NCBI GenBank assembly: GCA_900767815.1
Contig: CAAGAM010000221.1
Span: 1-61,347, forward strand
Direction of reading: 5' to 3'
Origin: Clostridia bacterium
Lineage (GTDB): Bacteria; Bacillota; Clostridia; Christensenellales; Borkfalkiaceae
DNA: 61,347 nucleotides
In this document: piece after piece, positions 35,426 through 44,260 of the stretch
Layout of the letters: the number at the start of each line of letters is the position of its first letter
Position numbering within the stretch: position 1 is the first letter of the stretch
Notes under the pieces: model-generated
The model's input: the letters and a program-made list of their open reading frames with translations, nothing else
Database searches by the model: none
Told to the model about the DNA's origin: nothing
Program-made: the position numbers and the translations under genes

Positions 35426-36238
35426 ATGGAAGTTTACATAGAGTACGTCGCGATAAACAATTTCGCGATCGATTATATGCTTATTCTGCTCACGCGGAGG
35501 GTGATGAAGCTCACGACGAAAAGAATTTACGTTTTTCTTTCCGCGGCTATTGGCGCGGGGTTCGCCGTCGTAACGCCGATTTTTAAAATGAACGGAGCGT
35601 TTACGCTGATCGTTAAAATGCTCGAAGGGGCGGTGATAATTTTATCGTCGGGGGAGTTTCCGTCGCCGAGGGTTTACGTGAGGAGTTTTTATCTCTTTCT
35701 TTTTTTCACTTTCTCGTTCGGCGGAGCGGTTTTCGCGGTGTTTTATTTTGTTGGTAAGGATTACGACGTTTTTGCAAGAACCTCCGCGGGCAAAACTTTT
35801 TACACACCCGTTCTCGCGATAGTGTTCGTCGTTTTCGTTCTTACGGATTGCGTAATCAAAAAACTGTACAGAAGAAGAGAAATCGTAGGGTTTTTAAGGA
35901 AATGCGAGTTTAAACTCGGCGGAAAGACCTACGTTGCCAACGGCTTTTTAGACAGCGGGAACAGATTGAGGTATAAAAGCGACCCGGTTATCATCGTTTC
36001 GCCCGAATTTTCGGCAAGGCTTAAGAAAAATAACGCGTTTAAAAATCTGATGCCGCGTTTCGTGCCTGTATCCACCGTCGCGGGAGAAAAACTGATAATT
36101 TGTTATAAATTAGATAAAATAAAGATATATAACGGAAAGGACGAGAATATAATTAGTAACGTAATGCTGGGGATAAGCGACAACGATTTTAAAAGCGGCG
36201 GGGAATACGACCTGATTTTAGGTTTGGTATTTGCATGA
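35426..36238 (+). CDS. spoIIGA: sporulation sigma-E processing peptidase
   Basis: 270 residues. Five membrane segments in the first 150 residues (YVAINNFAIDYMLILL at the start) are followed by a cytoplasmic aspartic-protease-like domain with GFLDSGNRL (about 174), the catalytic DSGN motif. It cleaves pro-SigE in the mother cell at the sporulation septum. There is no SD upstream of ATG; see the promoter entry. Stop is 10 bp before sigE. Length is slightly below the Bacillus protein (309). Confidence 0.93.
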   Translation: MEVYIEYVAINNFAIDYMLILLTRRVMKLTTKRIYVFLSAAIGAGFAVVTPIFKMNGAFTLIVKMLEGAVIILSSGEFPSPRVYVRSFYLFLFFTFSFGGAVFAVFYFVGKDYDVFARTSAGKTFYTPVLAIVFVVFVLTDCVIKKLYRRREIVGFLRKCEFKLGGKTYVANGFLDSGNRLRYKSDPVIIVSPEFSARLKKNNAFKNLMPRFVPVSTVAGEKLIICYKLDKIKIYNGKDENIISNVMLGISDNDFKSGGEYDLILGLVFA

Positions 36239-36248
36239 AAGGAGAGGT

Positions 36249-36950
36249 ATGCTGTTAAAAATTTTAGCGATGGTAAGAAAAATGTTTTCCGATGAGGGAA
36301 ACGGCGTAAACTATCTGTCGGGAGCGGAAGCTCTTCCGAAGCCTTACACGCCCGACGAAGAGCAGGAGCTTGTCTCGATGCTTTCCTCCGGCGACGAAAA
36401 AATTCGTCAGGGGCTTATCGAGCATAATTTACGGCTCGTTGTGTACATAGCGCGCAAGTTCGACAACACGGGCGTCGAGACGGACGATCTTATTTCCGTC
36501 GGCACGATCGGTCTTATCAAAGCCGTAAATACCTTCAACGCCGGGAAAAACATCAAGCTCGCGACTTACGCTTCGCGTTGTATCGAAAACGAAATACTGA
36601 TGTATTTAAGGCGGGTTGTCAGGCTTAAAGGCGAGGTGTCTTTAGACGAACCGTTAAACGTCGATAAGGAAGGCAACGAGCTTCTTCTTTCCGACGTTTT
36701 AGGGACCGACAGCGACGTGGTTTACAAAGACATCGAACGTTCCGCCGAAAAGGAAATGCTGAGAGAGGCTATCGGCAAACTGTCCCAAAGAGAGCGCGAA
36801 ATAATGAATATGAGATTCGGTCTGAACGGAGAAGAAGAACGCACGCAGAAAGAGGTTGCCGACGCTCTCGGGATTTCTCAAAGCTACATATCGAGGCTTG
36901 AAAAGAAGATCGTTTTAAGACTGAAAAAAGAACTCGCCAAGCTTGGCTGA
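36249..36950 (+). CDS. sigE: sporulation sigma factor SigE, with pro-sequence
   Basis: 233 residues. LLKILAMVRKMF forms the amphipathic, membrane-associated pro-sequence, followed by NYLSGAEALPKPYTPDEEQEL as in Bacillus pro-SigE. Region 2: HNLRLVVYIARKFDNTG...DLISVGTIGLIKAVNTF and LATYASRCIENEILMYLRR. Region 4: TQKEVADALGISQSYISRLEKKI. ATG 36249 is chosen because AAAGGAGAGG lies immediately upstream; an alternative start at 36231 adds six residues. It looks complete and functional and controls early mother-cell genes. Confidence 0.95.
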   Translation: MLLKILAMVRKMFSDEGNGVNYLSGAEALPKPYTPDEEQELVSMLSSGDEKIRQGLIEHNLRLVVYIARKFDNTGVETDDLISVGTIGLIKAVNTFNAGKNIKLATYASRCIENEILMYLRRVVRLKGEVSLDEPLNVDKEGNELLLSDVLGTDSDVVYKDIERSAEKEMLREAIGKLSQREREIMNMRFGLNGEEERTQKEVADALGISQSYISRLEKKIVLRLKKELAKLG

Positions 36951-36965
36951 TTTAAAAAGTACGTC

Positions 36966-36983
36966 GTTAATCGCCTTATAGAC
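36966..36983 (-). repeat. dispersed motif, inverted copy of the 5941 18-mer
   Basis: The minus strand reads gtctataaggcgattaac, identical to 5941-5958. It is flanked by an AAAAAGT/ACTTTTT inverted repeat (36954-36960 and about 36985-36993), so the motif sits in the loop of a weak hairpin just after sigE. Confidence 0.55.
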
Positions 36984-37071
36984 AGACTTTTTCGGCTTAA
37001 TGAGCTATAAACCGACAAAATTTGCTTACCCATAGCCTCTTTAAAACGTTAAAATAGTTACTACATAACGC

Positions 37072-37087
37072 AGCCGGAAACTCGGCT
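37072..37087 (+). promoter_or_regulatory. hairpin adjoining the sigG SD
   Basis: AGCCG (37072-37076), GAAACT, CGGCT (37083-37087), directly followed by AAGGAGG, the SD of the sigG fragment. It could influence translation. Confidence 0.35.
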
Positions 37088-37100
37088 AAGGAGGTAAACA

Positions 37101-37445
37101 ATGAAACAAAAAGTCGAAATATGCGGGGTTGACACCTCGAAGCTAAGGCGGCTCACGGCAAAAGAAAGCGACGAACTTCTTTTCAGGATAAAAGAAGGCG
37201 ACAAAGCCGCGAGAGACGAGTTTATAATTTCAAACGTGCGGCTTGTTTTGTCGATCGTAAAGCGGTTCGACAAGGCAAAAGTGAGTGCGGACGATATGTT
37301 TCAGGCGGGAATGATAGGGCTTATAAAGTCGGCGGATAATTTTGACCTGTCCGTCGGCGTGCGTTTTTCAACGTATGCCGTACCTATGAATTTCGTTTAT
37401 CGAAACAATAAAAATGCAGGAAAAAAGGCTTATAAAAGCGTTTAA
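37101..37445 (+). pseudogene. sigG: truncated sporulation sigma factor SigG (region 2 only)
   Basis: 114 residues against about 260 for intact SigG. The start KVEICGVDTSKL, the region 2.1-2.2 segment NVRLVLSIVKRFDKAKVSADDMFQAGMIGLIKSADNFDLS and FSTYAVPM are clearly SigG. After YAVPM the sequence changes to NFVYRNNKNAGKKAYKSV and stops, where IIGEIRR and regions 2.4, 3 and 4 should follow. I find none of the missing part in any frame before the terminator at 37448-37487. Position after spoIIGA-sigE is canonical. SD AAGGAGG and ATG are intact, so a core-binding stub could still be made. It cannot be a normal forespore sigma factor. Confidence 0.85.
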
Positions 37446-37447
37446 GG

Positions 37448-37487
37448 AGACGGAACGGGCGAAAATCGCCCTGCCGTTTCTTTTTTT
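37448..37487 (+). terminator. terminator after the sigG fragment
   Basis: AGACGG and CCGTTT form the outer stem, GGGCG (37457-37461) and CGCCC (37467-37471) the inner stem, followed by seven T (37481-37487). It separates the sporulation genes from the polysaccharide operon. Confidence 0.75.
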
Positions 37488-37534
37488 AAATACAAAATTT
37501 TATTATATAAAAGGTAAATAATATGTAAATATGA

Positions 37535-37563
37535 TTGCTATTTTTCCGCCCGAATGATATAAT
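37535..37563 (+). promoter_or_regulatory. SigA-type promoter of the polysaccharide operon
   Basis: TTGCTA (37535-37540), 17-bp spacer, TATAAT (37558-37563), with a leader of about 90 nt before 37662. Confidence 0.75.
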
Positions 37564-37615
37564 GGGTACAGTGCATTTATATCTTATGCTGTCGATTTAC
37601 GGCTGAAATAAAACT

Positions 37616-37639
37616 CGTATGCTTTATTCAAAGCATACG
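37616..37639 (+). promoter_or_regulatory. perfect hairpin in the polysaccharide operon leader
   Basis: CGTATGCTTT (37616-37625), loop ATTC, AAAGCATACG (37630-37639), ten perfect pairs 22 nt before the first ATG. No T-run follows, so it is a candidate operator or RNA control element rather than a terminator. Confidence 0.55.
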
Positions 37640-37661
37640 CTTCGGAGAAAATACAAAAAGT

Positions 37662-38378
37662 ATGTATAAGAAATTTTTCAAGAGATTGCTTGATTTTCTG
37701 ATATCGTTTATCGCTATAATAGTCCTCACTCCCGTGTGGATTATTCTTTCGATACTGATTTTCGTTACAGACCCCGGGAAAATTCTTTTCACGCAGAAAA
37801 GAGTGGGAAAAAACAAAAAGTTCTTTAAGATACTCAAATTCAGAACGATGAAGATGTCGACGCCGAAAGACGTTCCCACGCATATGCTTGAAAATCCCGA
37901 TCAATATTTTACGCCTATAGGCAAATTTTTAAGGAAAACCAGCCTGGACGAGCTTCCGCAGCTTTTCAATATTTTCGTAGGGCAGATGGCTATCATCGGT
38001 CCTCGTCCCGCGCTGTGGAATCAGGACGATCTGATTGAAGAAAGAGACAGGTATAACGCGAATTCCGTCCGCCCGGGGCTTACGGGTTGGGCGCAGATTA
38101 ACGGCAGAGACGAGCTTGAAATTCCCGTCAAAGCCAAATTCGACGGCGAATACGTCGAAAAAATGAGCTTCGCGTTCGACGTGAAATGCTTTTTCGGCAC
38201 GATAAAATCTGTTGTTAAGCACGAAGGTGTGGTCGAAGGCGGTACGGGCGAAATTAAGAGGGAAAGGGAAGAAAAAGCGAAAAGCGACATTCAGGAGGTT
38301 ACGAGTTTCGAAGCGACGAATAAGTCTGCGGGAGCGGGAAACAAGAAAAACGCGTCTACCGAAACGGGAAATAACTGA
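37662..38378 (+). CDS. initiating sugar-phosphate transferase (polyprenol phosphoglycosyltransferase)
   Basis: 238 residues. One membrane-entering hydrophobic segment (LLDFLISFIAIIVLTPVWIILSILIF), then VGKNKKFFKILKFRTMK and TSLDELPQLFNIFVGQMAIIGPRP, the monotopic PGT catalytic motifs (PglC/WcaJ class). It loads the first sugar-phosphate onto undecaprenyl phosphate at the inner face of the membrane. The C-terminal 45 residues are charged and probably disordered. First gene of a seven-gene operon. Confidence 0.92.
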   Translation: MYKKFFKRLLDFLISFIAIIVLTPVWIILSILIFVTDPGKILFTQKRVGKNKKFFKILKFRTMKMSTPKDVPTHMLENPDQYFTPIGKFLRKTSLDELPQLFNIFVGQMAIIGPRPALWNQDDLIEERDRYNANSVRPGLTGWAQINGRDELEIPVKAKFDGEYVEKMSFAFDVKCFFGTIKSVVKHEGVVEGGTGEIKREREEKAKSDIQEVTSFEATNKSAGAGNKKNASTETGNN

Positions 38379-39280
38379 TGAAAAAAATTCTGATTACGGG
38401 CGCAAACAGCTTTATCGGGACAAGCTTTTCCGGATATCTTGAAGAGTTCCCCGGCGAATACGAAGTTACGACGATGAGCCTTATGGACGGAACCTGGCGG
38501 GAAAAGGAATTTTCGGGGTTCGATACCGTGTATCACGTTGCGGGCATCGCTCATTGCGATGACGGGAAATTCGACGAAGCGAAGAAAGAATTATACAAAA
38601 AAGTCAACGCCGATCTTGCGATCGACGCGGCGAAAAAAGCCAAAGCGGACGGCGTTAAACAATTTATTTTCATGAGCAGCGCGATTATTTACGGCGACAG
38701 CGCGCCCATCGGCAAAAGAAAAATCATAACGAAAGATACCCCCGTCGCCCCCGCGAATTATTACGGAATGAGCAAACTCATGGCGGAAGAGGGGCTTCTT
38801 CCTCTAAGCGATAAAGATTTTAAAGTGGTAATTCTTCGTCCGCCGATGGTTTACGGCAAGGGGTGCAAAGGAAATTATCCCGTTCTTGCAAACATCGCGC
38901 AAAAAATGAGGTTTTTCCCGAACGTTAAAAACGAAAGGTCGATGTTATACGTCGGGAATCTCGTGAGATTCGTAAAACTTATGATCGACAACGAGGAATC
39001 GGGAATTTTCTTCCCGCAAAACCCCGAGTATTCGAATACGTCTTTAATGGTGAAGCAAATTGCCGCGGAACATGAAAGAAAAGTTACGCTTATTAAAGGT
39101 CTTTCGTGGCTTTTAAAGCTCGCGGCGCTATTCACTCCGCTTGTAAATAAGGCGTTCGGAAGCCTTGCATACGATAAATCTTTAAGCGAATATAAGCAGC
39201 CGTATGCGGAAATTTCTCTGGCGGAATCGTTAAAACTCACCGAAGCGAGAAAACCCGCGCAAAAGGTTGAAGATGAATAA
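38378..39280 (+). CDS. NAD-dependent sugar epimerase/dehydratase (SDR family)
   Basis: 300 residues. The nucleotide-binding motif is ILITGANSFIGTSFSGYL (about 3-20) and the active-site pair YYGMSK (YxxxK, about 125-130), with FIFMSSAIIYGDS before it. It modifies a nucleotide sugar or lipid-linked sugar for the surface polysaccharide; the exact substrate is not predictable. Start overlaps the preceding stop (TGATG). Confidence 0.87.
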   Translation: MKKILITGANSFIGTSFSGYLEEFPGEYEVTTMSLMDGTWREKEFSGFDTVYHVAGIAHCDDGKFDEAKKELYKKVNADLAIDAAKKAKADGVKQFIFMSSAIIYGDSAPIGKRKIITKDTPVAPANYYGMSKLMAEEGLLPLSDKDFKVVILRPPMVYGKGCKGNYPVLANIAQKMRFFPNVKNERSMLYVGNLVRFVKLMIDNEESGIFFPQNPEYSNTSLMVKQIAAEHERKVTLIKGLSWLLKLAALFTPLVNKAFGSLAYDKSLSEYKQPYAEISLAESLKLTEARKPAQKVEDE

Positions 39281-40505
39281 ACACATTTTAGTCGTAAGCC
39301 AATATTTTTATCCCGAACCGTTCAGAATAAACGATATCTGCACGGAACTCGTTAAACGCGGAAATAAGGTGACGGTGATAACGGGCATACCCAATTATCC
39401 CGAGGGCAGATTTTATAAAGGCTACGGCTTGACGAAAAGAAGAAAAGAAAGGTGGAACGGAATAGACATAGTTCGTCTGCCGATAATTTCGAGAGGGCAT
39501 TCCGCCGTCAGGCTTATCGCCAATTATTATTCTTTCGTCATTTCGGGAACAATCCGCAATTTATTTAAAAAAGAAAAAATCGACGCGGTTTTTACTTTCG
39601 AGGTCTCGCCGTTAACGCAGGCTCTTGTCGGCGTGAGAACGGCGAAAAAAGCGAAAGTACCGCATTTTTTATACGTACAGGATCTCTGGCCCGATAATCT
39701 CGATATAGTCGGCGGAATACATAACAAATCCGTTCTTGCCCATTATGATAAAATGGCGAAGAAGATTTATAAAAGAAGTTATAAAATATTCGCAACGTCG
39801 GATAGTTTTGTCGAGGAAATACGGAACAGAATAACCGAAAACGGCGGGAAGGCAAAAGATTCGGTAGATGTAAACAAGGTCGTTTATCTGCCGCAGTACG
39901 CCGAAGACGTTTATAAGCCTTATGAGGCGGAAACCGAAAAAAGAGAGGGGTTTTCGGTTATTTTCACGGGTAATATCGGCGAGGCTCAGGGGCTTGACGT
40001 TTTGCCGAGAACGGCAAAAATTCTGAAAGAGCAAGGACATGCGGACGTCAAGTTCGTCATCGTCGGCGACGGCAGACATTTAAACGATTTTATCGGCGAA
40101 ATCAAGGCCGCGGGCGCGGAGGATATGTTCGAGCTTACGGGCAGAAAACCGCAGGAAGAGATTCCGAAGTTGTTCGCCTCGTGCGACGTTGCGTTTATCT
40201 CTTTCAAAAACAACGAGCTGTTCGCGAAAACCATTCCCGCAAAATTACAGTCGTATATGGCGTGTCGCATGCCCGTTCTGGCTTCCGCCACGGGGGAGAC
40301 GAAACGCATAATAGAAGAGGCGGACTGCGGAATCTGTTGCCCCGCGGGGGACGAGCAGAGCCTTGCAAAAGCCGTAATCGAACTCAAAAATTCGGACAAG
40401 CTCAAGGAATACGGCAAAAACGCCGAAAAATATTACAAAGAGCATTTCGATAAAAACAGTCTTTTAAATATACTCGATAAATATCTTTGCGGAGAAAGCG
40501 AATGA
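39273..40505 (+). CDS. glycosyltransferase family 4 (WbuB-like)
   Basis: 410 residues, GT-B fold. HILVVSQYFYPEPFRINDICTELVKRGNKVTVITG is the N-terminal acceptor domain; GNIGEAQGLDVLPRTAKIL and the EX7E region near FASCDVAFISFKNNELFAKTIPAKLQSYMACRMPVLAS form the donor domain. Adds a sugar to the polyprenol-linked intermediate. ATG 39273 lies 8 bp inside the previous gene's end; AAAAGG is the SD. Confidence 0.9.
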   Translation: MNKHILVVSQYFYPEPFRINDICTELVKRGNKVTVITGIPNYPEGRFYKGYGLTKRRKERWNGIDIVRLPIISRGHSAVRLIANYYSFVISGTIRNLFKKEKIDAVFTFEVSPLTQALVGVRTAKKAKVPHFLYVQDLWPDNLDIVGGIHNKSVLAHYDKMAKKIYKRSYKIFATSDSFVEEIRNRITENGGKAKDSVDVNKVVYLPQYAEDVYKPYEAETEKREGFSVIFTGNIGEAQGLDVLPRTAKILKEQGHADVKFVIVGDGRHLNDFIGEIKAAGAEDMFELTGRKPQEEIPKLFASCDVAFISFKNNELFAKTIPAKLQSYMACRMPVLASATGETKRIIEEADCGICCPAGDEQSLAKAVIELKNSDKLKEYGKNAEKYYKEHFDKNSLLNILDKYLCGESE

Positions 40506-41665
40506 AAGTTCTGATGATAAATTCGGTCTGCGGCATAGGCAGTACGGGCAGAATATGCACCGACATTGCGGACGAATTAACCGAAAACGGACACGAATGC
40601 AAAATAGCGTTCGGCAGAAAAGCCGCACCCGAAAGATATCAAAAATACGCTTACAGAATTACGTCGGACGGCGGCGTGAAAATGAACGCTTTAAAGGCAA
40701 GGCTTTTCGATAACGAAGGATTCAACGCCGCGGGAGCTACAAAAAAGCTGATTTCGTTCATCGAGGAATATAATCCCGACGTTATTCATCTTCACAACCT
40801 TCACGGTTATTACCTTAACGTTAAAATACTTTTCGAGTATCTCAAAAAAACCGACAAAAAGGTTGTGTGGACGTTGCACGACTGCTGGGCTTTCACGGGG
40901 CATTGCGCAAATTTTCAGTACCCCGTTTGCGATAAATGGAAAACAGGTTGCTTTGATTGCGAGCGCAAGACAAAATACCCGAAATCCTTTGTCGATAACT
41001 CGCAAAAGAATTATCTTGAAAAAGAGCGTGTTTTTTGCGGTGTAAAAAACCTTACCGTAGTCACTCCGTCCGAATGGCTTGCAAGGCTCGTAAAAGAATC
41101 CTTTCTCGGACGGTATCCGACAAAAGTTATAAATAACGGAATCGACACGTCGGTTTTTCGCCTGACGGAAAGTGATTTTAAAGAAAGAAACGGATTGAAA
41201 GACAAGAAGATAATTTTAGGCGTTGCAAACGTCTGGGACGAATTCAAAGGGATTAACGATTTTATCGGGCTTTCGAAAAAAATAAGCGACGATTATCGGA
41301 TAGTTCTCGTCGGGCTTGACGAAAAACAGCTCGGAATGCTTCCCGAAAATATCATTGGAATAACGAGGACAAACAACACGAAAGAGCTTGCCGAAATATA
41401 TACGGCGGCGGACGTTTTGTTTAATCCCACTTACGAGGATAATTATCCCACGGTCAATCTCGAAGCGCAGGCTTGCGGAACACCTGTGGTTACTTACGAT
41501 ACGGGCGGCAGCGGCGAGAGCGTTCCGAAAGAAAACGTCATCGCGGCAGGCGACGTCGACGCTTTTTTAAACCTTGAGAAATCGCAATTAAAAGTAAAAT
41601 ATATCGACAAAAGAGACAAATCGCTTTTTATCGATAAATATCTGAAATTGTATCATGAAAGATAA
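40502..41665 (+). CDS. glycosyltransferase family 4, second
   Basis: 387 residues. KVLMINSVCGIGSTGRICTDIADEL starts the GT-B fold, VIHLHNLHGYYLN follows, and the donor site has AADVLFNPTYEDNYPTVNLEAQACGTPVVTYDTGGSGE (Glu-rich EX7E motif). Start overlaps the previous stop (ATGA), and SD GGAGAAAG is present. A second sugar-addition step for the same repeat unit. Confidence 0.9.
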   Translation: MKVLMINSVCGIGSTGRICTDIADELTENGHECKIAFGRKAAPERYQKYAYRITSDGGVKMNALKARLFDNEGFNAAGATKKLISFIEEYNPDVIHLHNLHGYYLNVKILFEYLKKTDKKVVWTLHDCWAFTGHCANFQYPVCDKWKTGCFDCERKTKYPKSFVDNSQKNYLEKERVFCGVKNLTVVTPSEWLARLVKESFLGRYPTKVINNGIDTSVFRLTESDFKERNGLKDKKIILGVANVWDEFKGINDFIGLSKKISDDYRIVLVGLDEKQLGMLPENIIGITRTNNTKELAEIYTAADVLFNPTYEDNYPTVNLEAQACGTPVVTYDTGGSGESVPKENVIAAGDVDAFLNLEKSQLKVKYIDKRDKSLFIDKYLKLYHER

Positions 41666-43022
41666 ATGTTTAAAAAACAAAGAAAAAACCGTCAACGGTA
41701 CCGCCGTGATTTTCAAAACTTTGTGCGCGGCCGTTTCTATGGTTTTTTTGTTGATTCTGGATAAGCCGTATAAAATAAATTACGGCTTGTTTTGGGTGCT
41801 TTTTTTAAATATTTATTTGTTAATCGTAACGTTTTCCGATGCCGGAGCTTTCATAGTATCTGTTTTTCTTTTCGTTTTTAATTACAGTATTTTAAGCGCA
41901 AACTATATCTTCAATATCGATTCGATGTTTTTAACGGACTCGTATACGAAGTACGCTTTAACGGGTTTTAAAATTCTTCTCGTATTCATGACTGTTATCG
42001 TATTGTTTATCGACGATAAAAGTTTTTTTAACGGTTCTATGATTCTGCGGACGCGCGCGACCGCAATTTTCGACAAAAAGGAAAGCGGAAGTTCGCTGAT
42101 AGCGTTCGGATATCTGCTTGCGCTTGCGTTGGTATTCGTTTTTGCGTATACAAGACCGGCAGAAAAGGGCGAAAGAGGAGAACCGTCTGCACTATATGAG
42201 TATTCGATAGTTATTTTTATTATCGGCTATTACTTTTTCGGCAAAATCAAAGCGTATAAATTCTGTTCGACGATATTGTTGCTGTTGTTTGCTTTTCAGA
42301 ACATGGTTTATGGCGGAAGAATTACCGCCTTACAGCTCGCCGTGGTTCTTTTTCTGTTCCTTTTTGATGGGAACTTTGTGCCGTGGAGAATAATTATTCC
42401 GCTCGGAGTTATCGGCATAGTAATCTTTGTCATGATCGGGTCGCAAAGAGGAGGGTTTTCTCTTTCGCTAAGCGGTATGGCCGACGCGATAGGTTCGATT
42501 TTTAAAGAGGGCGCGTCGTTCGATACCGCATACTCGGCATATTACACCTCTCTTTCCTTTATAAAAACGGAAGAACTTCTCGGGTTTGGCGAAAGATTCC
42601 TGATGTTTCTGAAATTTTGTCTGTCGATGATCGTCGGCGGGAGCAAAGTTCCCGATTCTAATCTTTCCGAATATACAAGGCAATATTTCGTTCATTATTA
42701 CGGCGGTGTGCTTCCGTTTTACGGGCATTTTTATCTCGGGTTTGCGGGCGTTATTGCTTTCGGGGTTATAGTTGCGCTGTATATGAATCTTATATTAAAA
42801 AATAAAAAGCGTAAAAACGGAGTGGGGGCGTGTGTTTCCGCTTATGTAATCGCAACGGTTCCGCGTTGGTATCTGTATTCTCCGAGTTCGCTTATAAGAG
42901 GCGTCGCATTGGTTGCCGCGGTATATTTTCTCACTTATTTTGCCGATAGTATCTTAAAAAGGATAAAACAGAATGTTAAAAAACAAAACGGTAAAAAATG
43001 CCACGTGGATCATAGTTTGTAA
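41655..43022 (+). CDS. Wzy-type polysaccharide polymerase, membrane protein
   Basis: 455 residues with about 10-12 hydrophobic segments and a larger polar loop (about 290-355: RGGFSLSLSGMADAIG...SEYTRQYFVHYYGGVLPFYG), the general plan of O-antigen polymerases. Sequence similarity is low, so the call rests on topology and on its place between glycosyltransferases and the flippase. Starts 11 bp inside the previous gene and overlaps the next by 50 bp. GC is lower than in the housekeeping genes. Confidence 0.7.
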   Translation: MKDKCLKNKEKTVNGTAVIFKTLCAAVSMVFLLILDKPYKINYGLFWVLFLNIYLLIVTFSDAGAFIVSVFLFVFNYSILSANYIFNIDSMFLTDSYTKYALTGFKILLVFMTVIVLFIDDKSFFNGSMILRTRATAIFDKKESGSSLIAFGYLLALALVFVFAYTRPAEKGERGEPSALYEYSIVIFIIGYYFFGKIKAYKFCSTILLLLFAFQNMVYGGRITALQLAVVLFLFLFDGNFVPWRIIIPLGVIGIVIFVMIGSQRGGFSLSLSGMADAIGSIFKEGASFDTAYSAYYTSLSFIKTEELLGFGERFLMFLKFCLSMIVGGSKVPDSNLSEYTRQYFVHYYGGVLPFYGHFYLGFAGVIAFGVIVALYMNLILKNKKRKNGVGACVSAYVIATVPRWYLYSPSSLIRGVALVAAVYFLTYFADSILKRIKQNVKKQNGKKCHVDHSL

Positions 43023-44256
43023 GATAATTCAGGCAGGTTTGTCTCTCGTTGTGACGATGTTGTCATCGAGGGTATTGGGACCTGCCGGTTACGGGCTTAT
43101 AAATTATGCTATGAGCATAGTAACGTTTCTGGCTCCGATAATGTATCTCGGTTTTACGTCTGTTCTTGTTCAGGAAATAGTTCAGCACCCCGAACTTGAG
43201 GGCGAAACGTTGGGAACCGCCGTAGCGATGAGTTTCTTTTCGAGCCTCGTATGTATCGGCGGGGTCGCCGCTTTTGTGTCGATTGCGAATAAAGGTGAAA
43301 CGGAAACTTTGATAGTATGCTTGCTGTACAGCGTACTGTTGATTTTTCAGAGCGTTGAGATAATAGTTTATTGGTTTCAGGCGAAACTGCTTTCAAAATA
43401 TTCTTCGCTTGCCATTCTTGCGGCGTTTATAGCCGTATCGCTATATCAATTGTGGGTGTTGTTTACGGGCAAGAGCATTTATTGGTTTGCGATTTCAAAC
43501 GCTCTCAACTATTTTCTGATTGCCTCGATTCTCATAATAATATATAAAAAATTAGGCGGGCAAAAGCTGAGTTTTTCATTTAATACGTTTCGAAGAATGT
43601 TTGCAAGGAGTAAATATTATATCATTTCCGATATGATGATTACTATTTTTGCGCAGACAGACAGAATAATGATAAAACTTATGCTCGGAGATTCGCAAAC
43701 AGGATATTATTCGGCTGCGGTAACGTGTGCAACGATGACGGGGTTTGTGTTTACGGCGATAATAGATTCGATGCGACCTACCATACTGGAAGCTAAGAAG
43801 GATAATACACCGGGGTATGAACTTAATCTGAAGAGACTGTATAATATCGTTATATACTTGTCTTTGCTTCAGTCCTTACTTATAACGCTGTTATCGGGTT
43901 TGATAGTGCGGATTTTATACGGATCCGATTATGCCGCGGCTGTTCCGGCGCTGAGAATAGTTGCGTGGTATACAACGTTTTCTTATATCGGTTCCGTCAG
44001 AAATATATGGATTCTCGCAGAGGGTAAACAGAAATATCTGCTGTTCATAAATATGTTCGGCGCCGTCGCAAACGTCGCATTGAATTTTCTTCTGATAGGA
44101 AAATTCGGAATAAACGGAGCGGCTTTTGCTTCTTTAATAACGCAAATATTTACGAACGTCGTAATAGGCTTTATTTTTAAAGATATAAGGCAAAACAATT
44201 ACATTATGTTAAAATCGCTTTCTCCGAATATTTTCTTCGGCATGTTGCGAAGGTGA
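42973..44256 (+). CDS. Wzx-type oligosaccharide flippase
   Basis: 427 residues, about 12 membrane segments, MATE/PST superfamily. KNATWIIVCKIIQAGLSLVVTMLSSRVLGPAGYGLINYA is the characteristic N-terminus; YYSAAVTCATM and GINGAAFASLITQ are further conserved positions. Flips polyprenol-linked repeat units to the outer face. Start is 50 bp inside the polymerase gene with AAGG upstream. Confidence 0.9.
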   Translation: MLKNKTVKNATWIIVCKIIQAGLSLVVTMLSSRVLGPAGYGLINYAMSIVTFLAPIMYLGFTSVLVQEIVQHPELEGETLGTAVAMSFFSSLVCIGGVAAFVSIANKGETETLIVCLLYSVLLIFQSVEIIVYWFQAKLLSKYSSLAILAAFIAVSLYQLWVLFTGKSIYWFAISNALNYFLIASILIIIYKKLGGQKLSFSFNTFRRMFARSKYYIISDMMITIFAQTDRIMIKLMLGDSQTGYYSAAVTCATMTGFVFTAIIDSMRPTILEAKKDNTPGYELNLKRLYNIVIYLSLLQSLLITLLSGLIVRILYGSDYAAAVPALRIVAWYTTFSYIGSVRNIWILAEGKQKYLLFINMFGAVANVALNFLLIGKFGINGAAFASLITQIFTNVVIGFIFKDIRQNNYIMLKSLSPNIFFGMLRR

Positions 44257-44260
44257 GACA

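Noticed and set aside
37388..37500. Frameshift rather than deletion in sigG
   Set aside because: I translated the other frames after YAVPM; none continues with IIGEIRR or later SigG motifs.
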